Assembly (NCBI GenBank): GCA_019054805.1
Contig: JAHQIY010000002.1
Coordinates: 4,588,001-4,652,000 of the forward strand
DNA from: Brachionus manjavacas
Lineage: Eukaryota > Rotifera > Eurotatoria > Ploima > Brachionidae
Reading direction: 5' to 3'
Length of the DNA: 64,000 nt
Shown piece by piece: positions 56,810 to 64,000 of the stretch (the first letter of the stretch is position 1; each line of letters begins with the position of its first letter). The translations under genes were made by a program, and so were the position numbers. The notes below the pieces were generated by a model, which did not search any database, was not told the DNA's origin, and was given only the letters and a program-made list of their open reading frames with translations.

Positions 56810-57450
56810 TGATTAAAACATTTCTTTGAGTTGAATTTGGAATTTGGAAGGATTATTAATGATTGTTGACAAGATTAAGTTAAAAAATTTGAGGAGAAGA
56901 GCAAGATCAGTTGAAAATGAATTCTTTGATGGTGCTTCCTCGCACATCGAATGAAAGATAAGAGATGATAGATGTTTAAATCTGACTGAGTTAATGAAAG
57001 AAAGCTTTAAGAAGAGGCAAAGTTCTTCAAAGTTAAATATCTTCAATACTTTGAACACTCTGGACGTGGCATGTTGGTCGAAGGTTAAACATTTTTCTGA
57101 TTAGATTTTTTTGTGATAGATTAAGAGAGGCTTTAGTCCCACGGGTGAGTTTTAGTTTTTCAAGACCCTATGTAAATTGGAATAAGCAGTATGTCTTGTA
57201 GATGAAGGATTTGCGATCCGGAGAGGTTTCACTGATGTTTTTCATGAAGTACAACTTACGAGCAACCAAAGTAGTTTCGTTGAACTTTTTTAAAGTTCTC
57301 TATGGCGTGGGTGTTGATGTCAAGATCAGTTCTTTAGGATACCAAGGTAATCAATCTGAATTATTGAGATAAAAATTGGATTCGAAGAGAGAAGGACCAC
57401 TCCTCGGATTCGTATTGTCAGACTGGATCATAAAATGAATTATGTGCTCT
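56810..57450 (-). mobile_element. Decayed LINE C-terminal region
   Basis: The minus-strand frame contains RKSFIYKTYCLFQFT, a stop, then GLEKLKLTRGTKASLN and QKNLIRKMFNLRPTCHVQS, the pattern of the domain following the reverse transcriptase in several LINE clades (KTYC...L.YG.E...L). It ends near 56813 with many stops. Composition is richer in G/C than the neighbours. It sits only 340 bp upstream of the POLR3C start. Confidence 0.55.
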
Positions 57451-57791
57451 TTCAGAATACATGGTCATAAATGGGGTTATATGAAATATTTCGTAAGATA
57501 AACTTCTCAAAAGTCATACTACTCTACTCATGTGCTCAAGCTCAAGTGTCTGTGGGCGTTTTGCATTTCCGTAACCTTACGTACATTCAAATGGGTGAAT
57601 TTGTAACATGGAACAAAAAAGCAGCTCTTCTAAAACAAAAAGACAAGTTAATTTTCGAAATTAAAATAAATTTAAAAAATATTTTTTATGTTTGTATGCT
57701 AAATTTTGAAATCATAATAAACTCATATAAAATCGCACATGTACTTTAAAAATTACTTTATTCAAAGTTGGGAATTTATCTAACTTTAAAA

Positions 57792-60700
57792 ATGACGACC
57801 ACTGAAAATTATTTGGCATTGTTGGTAGTTAAAGAAAATTTTGGAGAAATACCACATTTGGTATGCAACCAGTTAATTCAAAAAAAGTCATATCCTCTTC
57901 AATTAATTGCCTCAGATCTAGATTTGGATCGAAAACTAACTTCCCAAGCTCTGTCTATTCTATTGTTACATAACATTGTCGATTATTCAATCAACTCCAA
58001 AAAAATACTCGAGTACAGGTTCTGTACCCAGGCTGCACTCGATTTACTCAAAATTTCCCGAAACATTTGCCAAATAGAGTCTGAACATGGCAATTTTGCC
58101 TCTTTGATAATCGAGCAATTTTATCTTAATGGTTCAATAGAGATGAGCTTATTAATCCTAAAGGTGCTAGGTTCTTATATTAAAAACAATAATATAACAG
58201 ATGAGGCCAAGATAAATTCACTTTTGAGTCAAATAAAACAAAATTTTGTTAAATTATTCGAATTTGGTTTTATTGAAAGAGCGCCCAGACTAGCCAAAAC
58301 CGACGATGACAAAATTCCTGTCTTTGATAAAGAAATTGAAGATTCCGAGCTTCCAGAACTTAAATTGAATGATTTGGTAATAAAAAAATTGCTTGAGTTT
58401 AATGAATTCGATACCATGCTGCAAATAAACGAGGTTTGTTTATGTACGTAAATTTGATTCAATAGTTTAAATTATTTTTTAATTTATTAAAATTTATAGG
58501 ATTATGGCGATAAGAATGCATATTGGAAACTTAATCAAAAACGATTTCAACAATCACATCGTGATAATTTAATAGTTGAAGCAATACGGAATAGAATTGA
58601 TAATGTAATAATTTAAAATATTTTATAAGAAAAATTTAAAACACATTTTTTTCTTATCTAGAATGCAGCTAATATGATTTCTATTCTGTTGAGACTGTCG
58701 AATTCTAGGATTGAAGGTGACAAAGCCAGTCAATCAAGTTATATATCAAAAACAGTTACTTCAATTGATGTAAGTCTTAAATTGACTTTATTAAACTATT
58801 TAAAATTCGGAGGTGATAAAATTAAAAACAAAATTTACAAGTATCTTTAGCTTGGCTAAATATTTTTAAAACTTAATAAAAAAAACAGAATTCAAATTTA
58901 AAAAAATGTTCTTCATTTAAACATTTTGGATCTTGCCAATTTCATGATCTATAGATCACAGATTTTACTTGCAAAATTTATCTTAATAATTTTTATGAAC
59001 TTTGGATCACATTTTTTAAAACAAAAATAATTGTAAATTTTGAGCAAAAAAAATCGATCATGATTTTTAAATTAAATTAGAAAACAAATTTTAAAGTTAT
59101 TAAATAATAATCTCAAAATAAATTAAAAAAAATATCAAATAATATAATTTTTTTACTTATTAAATTATATGTAGCTTTTGAAACTTACCCTTGATTAAAA
59201 TATCTACATTTCAATTTGAGAAATATTATCATTTATAGGTCATGAAATTGACAAGACCAAACAGTTTTTTTATAAAAAAAGATGCAAAATTTTTAAAAAG
59301 TTTTTTGAGTTTCCAGACTTTCTTTTATAGGCGAGGATTAAAAAACAATTAAAGAAAAATTTTTAAATATTTTATTTTAAAATTTTAATTCACCCATTAA
59401 AAATCTTTTTTCCTAGACTAAATATGTTTTTAAATTTTTAAATTGATTTTCATTATTGTGATCTCTACTCTTAATGAATAAAATTAAAATCTAAAAAATG
59501 AAAATAAAAATTAAAAAAAATACGTAGTATTTTTCAAGAGTTAGCAATTAGACATTTACATTTTTTAAATGCAAAAAACTCATTTAAAATGAAGGAAAAA
59601 GAAGATTTTTTTTCAAGCTTAATAGTTCCAAATAACTTTTTCATGATTTTATTTGATCTAAAAATGAATTCATGCATCTTTTATTATTAAAATTAAAATT
59701 TTTCTTTTTATGCGTAAATCACTTTTTTATGTATTTTAATTTGTTTTCATTTGTTTTCAATTCTCATCCGTCTTTTATTATTTTTTCTACATTTTATTTG
59801 ACTTTTTTGACTAAATTCAAAGATGATATTATATAAAAAAAAAGAACCTAATTTTTAAAAACCATTTGTCATGCTAGCAATAAAGTTTCACTTTACGCAT
59901 CTCAAAAAAGACTCTGTAAGATAATTTTGATAAATTCTTCAAAAGCATCTTCAGATTATCCAAGAAATCAGATATAAAATTTTTCTAATTGCTGAAAATT
60001 ATAAAAGTTTTTTGCAATAAAATTATTGTGACGAGATTTTATTTGAAATTCAGAGGGCATGCATTTTTGTCAAAAAATTTTGCTATTTAAAAGTATAAGT
60101 TCAGGATAGGCAATAGTCTATGATTCCAAGTCTCAAATTTAGCATAAAGTTGTAAAAATTGGCTTGAAAATCTTTCAAATTAATACATTTATCATTGTTG
60201 CTAGAAAGCCAGTTTTAAAGAGTTATTATCCTGCCGATTAGGAAATAAGACCACCTATTCAAAAACTATATGTTCGTTCATTCAAGAATGTAAATTGAAA
60301 CAAAAATTAGAAGATAAAATTTAAAATTTTGAATTTTCTTAAGGGAAATGAATTAATGAATTTCCTTCGAAATTTTTCAAGTTCAGAAAGCTTCTTTCTA
60401 ATTAAAGTGAAAAATTTAAAAATAAAATTTATTTATTTTAGGGTTGTTTTCCAGGATAGAAAATTAGCTAAAGAAAGAACTTTGGATAATTTTTTTTCTT
60501 GAATCATGCATTTTGTGTGCCCTCATAAATTGTATTCCTGGTTCGATGAAATTATTGCTTTTTTGGTTCCTCTAATATTTCCCGTTTTAAGTGTGTACAC
60601 GGATAAAATAAATATTAATCTGATTTCTTTCTTTCTAGATACATTTCTCTTCCTTAGCTCATTTCTAAAGATAAGATATCTTAATCGAGTGAAATTAGCA

Positions 60701-61640
60701 GTTTTAACATTGACTTTTGGGGGGTCAGAATTAAATGAAATTAAAAATATTTGTAAATTTAAAATTTTTAATTTAGATTCAAAAATTTATGCGTTTGGAG
60801 CAGAAGATGGATTCAATAACTGTTGAAAAATATTTGACAGTGATTCAACAGGATTCAGTAAAAGATTTTTTATTCTCTAATTTTAAAATAAATTTTAAAT
60901 TTTCTAAAAGTTTAAAATTTTGGAAAAAATTGGTGAATTTGGTGGCGGTGCTTATGCAATTGGTAAGTTTTTTTCGCCTGTAATTAAAATTTAAATAAGC
61001 ACAAAATTTAGACTTTAAGAAATGCCTTCACAACCTATGCGTTTCGCATATCGAGTCGGTAATCCGAGAACGCTATGGATCTAAAAGTTTGAGAATTTTT
61101 AAAGTTATAATGGACAAAAGTCAGCTTGAACAGAAACAAATTGAGGAATTTTCCATGATTCCCTCCAAGGACTGTAAATCGTTACTATATGGAATGCTCA
61201 ATGACGGAATGCTGGGCATAACAGAGCTATCCAAAACCGTAGACCATGCTCCTTCTAGGACATATTATCTTTTTTATGTTGATGTGTATCTTATATGCAA
61301 AAAACTTTTAGAAAATGCTTACAAATCAATGGCGAATTTAATAATAAAACGAAATTTTTTGACTTCAGAAAACAAGAGATTAATAGAAAAGAGCAAAAAA
61401 GTTGATGGCATCATTGAATCACTAAGATCACAAGGCGCAGAACAAGCCGAAATAGACGAAGTCAAGACCATGATAAGTGATGATGAATTGAAAATGCTCA
61501 ATTCATTCAAGGACCATCTAAATCGAATAGAGCTTGCCGAATCTCAACTTGAAGAATCTATAGCACTTCTGGAACTTTATTTTTACTACCACACTGTTCC
61601 ACCTATTATCACCACAGGACGTGGTAAAAAGCAAGCTTAA
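57792..61640 (+). CDS. POLR3C: RNA polymerase III subunit RPC3 (C82, POLR3C)
   Basis: Subunit of the RPC3-RPC6-RPC7 subcomplex of RNA polymerase III, a winged-helix protein needed for promoter opening and initiation at tRNA and 5S genes. Six exons: 57792-58433, 58500-58604, 58662-58769, 60777-60857, 60911-60962 and 61012-61640, giving 538 residues (human 534). All joins keep phase. Motifs: VKENFGEIPHLVCNQLI and PLQLIASDLDLD (first winged helix), KNAYWKLNQKRFQQSHRD, then VEKYLTVIQQDS, EKIGEFGGGAYAI, EQKQIEEFSMIP, DHAPSRTYYLF and the C-terminal helices with ENKRLIEKSKKVDGI. The 53-bp intron after QQDS is needed; reading through it loses the GGGAYAI block. The intron after exon 3 is 2.0 kb. The stop lies 113 bp before the first HSPBAP1 exon. 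Confidence 0.96.
58770..60776 (+). other. Large intron of POLR3C
   Basis: 2007 bp, A/T-rich. A 106-codon open frame at 60506-60826 overlaps exon 4 in another frame. It starts with HFVCPHKLYSWF and is hydrophobic; I cannot assign it and regard it as probable chance. Confidence 0.65.
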
Positions 61641-61753
61641 ATTTAAACAAGAAAATTGGATTGGATTTAAAAATAATAATTACATTAAATTTCTATTTTT
61701 TTTCAAATATTAAAAGTTATAAAAGACTTTTAATTAATATTTTACTTGATCAG

Positions 61754-64000
61754 AAAATATAACAATAATTTAGTGCTTGATTTGAAGAGTTTCATTCAAA
61801 AATTAGATAGACCTTGTGTTTTTAAGTCTGATATTTTGAAAGGCGAAGCAAAAAATTGGACTCTAGAAAATATTTCCCAAGTGTTTAAAAATGAAAAATT
61901 TGAATTTAGGATTGGCAAGAAGCAAAAATCACCTAGAGTCCAATTTGAGAATGAATGCGAGTATGTGGAAGCAAATTTGTCTGAGTTTTTTCTTTGGTCG
62001 AACTCGTCTCACCAACAAAAACGAGCCGGAACATTAACATCTTTTGAAAAATTTGACTCGAAAGATGTTTGGGCCTATGCAGATTATAAGTATATGGTAG
62101 AATTGTGTGAAAAAAATTCATCAATATCTGATGTACAATAAACACTTGATAATAACTTAAATTTATAGTTGATTTAAGTGTATTGATTGGTCTGGTTTTG
62201 GTTTTGATAAACGCAATGCTTTAGATTCAACTCTTTGGATAGGTTCTAAACAAGCAAATACTCCATGTCATTTTGATACTTATGGATACAATTTAGTTGC
62301 CCAAATTTATGGATGGTAATTATTTTTTATGAAATTTAAGTTTTGTACTTAGTAATTCGTTTAGCATTTTAGTATATTAATAAAAATTTAGGATATCTTT
62401 ATTAAGTATTATTCAAATGTCGAAAATTCTATGCAATATGAAAACTTACTATTGAAATTACAGTACAAATATACAAAACTAATATATGCTATCTCAAAAA
62501 TTTTAATTGAAATATTTTTTTTAATTTCGATGTAAAAAAATTAAAAAAAAAACATATTTTTTGTTTAAATATTTTTGTTTTTAAATTTTTAGAATATGTT
62601 TTAGTTTTTGAGCTCATAAAATTTTAAATTGATTAAAATGATTTCATAAAGTGCATCTGACAAATGCTGCTATTCAATACAAGCCAAAAATTAAAAAAAG
62701 TTAAAAATTTTAGTAGATAAAGTCTCAAATATATACAACTAAAACGACAATTTTCGAGTTCGAAAGTCATAAGGAATCAAAATTTTGAATTAAGTTAAAT
62801 CAACTTTTTCATAATTCTAAGTCATGTGATATTGACTAAGCCATTTTGATTATTAATCAATCAATATGTTCTGTTTCCATCGACTACCATGTTATATAAA
62901 AATTTTTGGAAAAATTTGGTTTTTAAATTTTATTATTTTTTCCTTTTTATTTTTCTTTTTACAAAAACTATAATACTCTTGTATTAATCTAAAAGAAATC
63001 TTTGTTAGCTAGAAGAAATCAATTAACATGTACAACGATAAAAAGTAGTTTGACAATAACAAAATTAGCAAATATAATAATTATAATATATATTTATATA
63101 TAAGCTGCAGCAAGACTAGCTTGCGGAGGTGGCCTACTAGGAGGTCACTTATGATAGCTACTTGCACATAACACATAGAAAAGTACTAAAAAAATAAATG
63201 CCGTTTGGTTTAAATATATTAGATAATGAATTCTAAAGTTCGATTACACTGCACTGGATGATTAAGTCCTTTTAGCACTAGACTTAAAATTATTATAAAA
63301 TAATTTGAAATAACCATTCCGAATTTTTAAATTTTAAATTTTATTAATTTAAAAAGCCAGAATTTTCAAATATTATAAATTAAAATGTATCACACCCAAA
63401 AAATTATTTTGATAGATTGGTCAAATTTTTCTGAAAGTATATATAAGAAGATTTTTAACTTACAGTCATAGCATTTTTAATGAATGAAACTCATATAATT
63501 TAAATCATCTTATTATTATTTATTATGACTGGAAGTAAAAGGAATTATTTTGAAAAATTTTCTGAAAAATCGGACCAATTTAACAAATATCTAATAAATT
63601 GGGTGTAATAGATTTTAATTTATAAATTTTGAAAATTCTGACCGAAATACATGTAAAAAATAATAAATTTATGGTTTATTGGTTTGATAATTTGAAAATC
63701 TGGATAAGAATTGATCGTTGTGTTTTTGATTTTAATAATTTTATGAGAGTTTAATTTTTTTCCTTTTATAGTAAAAGATGGATCATGTTTGGTCCGAACG
63801 ATTCGCAATATTTGTATCCAAGTCGAATTCCATTTGAGGAATCAACTGTTTATAGTCAAGTTAATATTAGATATCCAGACTTAAAAAAATATCCGCTATT
63901 TAATAAAGTCACACCTTATGTGGTTGATTTACAGCCTGGGGATATTTTATTTGTGCCACATCACTGGTGGCACTATGTCGAGAGTCAAGCCGATTCTATA
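61754..64000 (+). CDS. HSPBAP1: HSPB1-associated protein 1 (JmjC-domain oxygenase family), 3'-incomplete
   Basis: JmjC-fold Fe(II)/2-oxoglutarate oxygenase family protein; human HSPBAP1 binds Hsp27, and its substrate is not established. Exons seen: 61754-62132, 62179-62315 and 63772 to the window end (introns 46 and 1456 bp). Exon A starts after a TTGATCAG acceptor in phase 2 and contains RPCVFKSDILKGEAKNWT, YVEANLSEFFLWSNSS and WAYADYKYMVEL. Exon B carries STLWIGSKQANTPCHFDTYG with the HxD iron-binding pair. Exon C has KRWIMFGPNDSQYLYPSRIP and ILFVPHHWWHYVES with the third iron ligand His. Iron ligands are complete, so it should be catalytically competent. No in-frame ATG is found between the acceptor and the conserved domain; about 20-25 N-terminal residues are unaccounted for. 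The C-terminus lies beyond the window. Confidence 0.94.
62316..63771 (+). other. Large intron of HSPBAP1
   Basis: 1456 bp of A/T-rich sequence with a truncated LINE 3' end at 63075-63166 in minus orientation. No exon is seen inside; the flanking exons join directly in the family alignment. Confidence 0.8.
63075..63166 (-). mobile_element. LINE 3'-end motif, copy 3 (solo)
   Basis: 63102-63166 matches 15619-15683 almost throughout: AGCAAGACTAG, TTGCGGAGGTGGC, TACTAGGAGGTCAC and ATGNTAGCT. A TA-rich tail (63075-63101) lies on the same side as in the other copies. With no coding part left, it is a severely 5'-truncated insertion in an HSPBAP1 intron. Confidence 0.7.

Noticed and set aside
57471..57749. 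92-codon plus-strand frame just before POLR3C
   Set aside because: No recognisable motif; its second half is A/T-rich low complexity, and it lies between a LINE remnant and the POLR3C start.
60506..60826. 106-codon frame in the POLR3C intron
   Set aside because: Hydrophobic without family motifs and overlapping POLR3C exon 4 in another frame; probably chance.
1..64000. CRISPR arrays, bacterial operons, tRNA and rRNA genes
   Set aside because: No regularly spaced repeats of CRISPR type and no cloverleaf or rRNA core was recognised; the window is animal nuclear DNA.

Overview
This is a strongly AT-rich, intron-containing animal nuclear sequence. Every recognisable gene is metazoan: MEK, CLIC, an ABCB9-type transporter, Snail, HGSNAT, INSIG, beta-1,4-galactosyltransferase, KIAA1143, FDXACB1, DIPK1/FAM69, a DEG/ENaC channel, POLR3C and HSPBAP1. 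The base composition, very short introns and many decayed LINEs suggest an AT-rich lophotrochozoan or gnathiferan. A monogonont rotifer (Brachionus-like) is my best guess, but nothing here proves the taxon.

Layout. 0-1 kb: 3' end of a MEK gene (+). 3.5-4.8 kb: CLIC (-). 4.8-10 kb: gene-poor, with a Tc1/mariner-type MITE. 10.2-15 kb: ABCB9/TAPL half transporter (+), split by a 2.4 kb intron. 15-20 kb: decayed LINE pieces and fold-back DNA. 20.2-21.5 kb: Snail zinc-finger gene (-) with a GC-richer upstream region. 22-31.5 kb: repeat-dominated, with a second copy of the Tc1-type MITE, a LINE endonuclease piece split by a hAT-type MITE, LINE C-termini, a nearly complete LINE reverse transcriptase and a decayed Tc1/mariner transposase. 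31.7-33.6 kb: HGSNAT (-). 34.3-34.6 kb: RNase H remnant of a DIRS-like retrotransposon. 36.5-37.4 kb: INSIG (-). 37.9-42.2 kb: beta-1,4-galactosyltransferase (-) with a 2.5 kb intron. 45.4-47.5 kb: KIAA1143 and FDXACB1 (+), overlapping by one base. 48.5-49.4 kb: hAT-type MITE containing a long inverted repeat. 50.5-52.0 kb: DIPK1/FAM69 (-). 53.2-54.6 kb: DEG/ENaC channel (-), with a hAT-type MITE inserted exactly at its stop codon. 56.8-57.5 kb: LINE remnant. 57.8-61.6 kb: POLR3C (+). 61.75 kb to the window end: HSPBAP1 (+, partial).

Most genes are unrelated housekeeping or membrane functions. The striking points are architectural. Introns are either 46-66 bp or more than 1.4 kb (one is 325 bp). 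Several start codons sit 0-22 bp after a splice-acceptor-like TTTAG. KIAA1143 and FDXACB1 share a TAATG stop/start. HSPBAP1 begins at an acceptor 113 bp after the POLR3C stop and shows no in-frame ATG. Together these suggest polycistronic transcription with spliced-leader trans-splicing, which is an inference. Three MITE copies with 8-bp target duplications and two or three with TA duplications define two non-autonomous DNA transposon families. All splice joins were made by eye from GT/AG signals, reading phase and remembered family sequences; no search was run.
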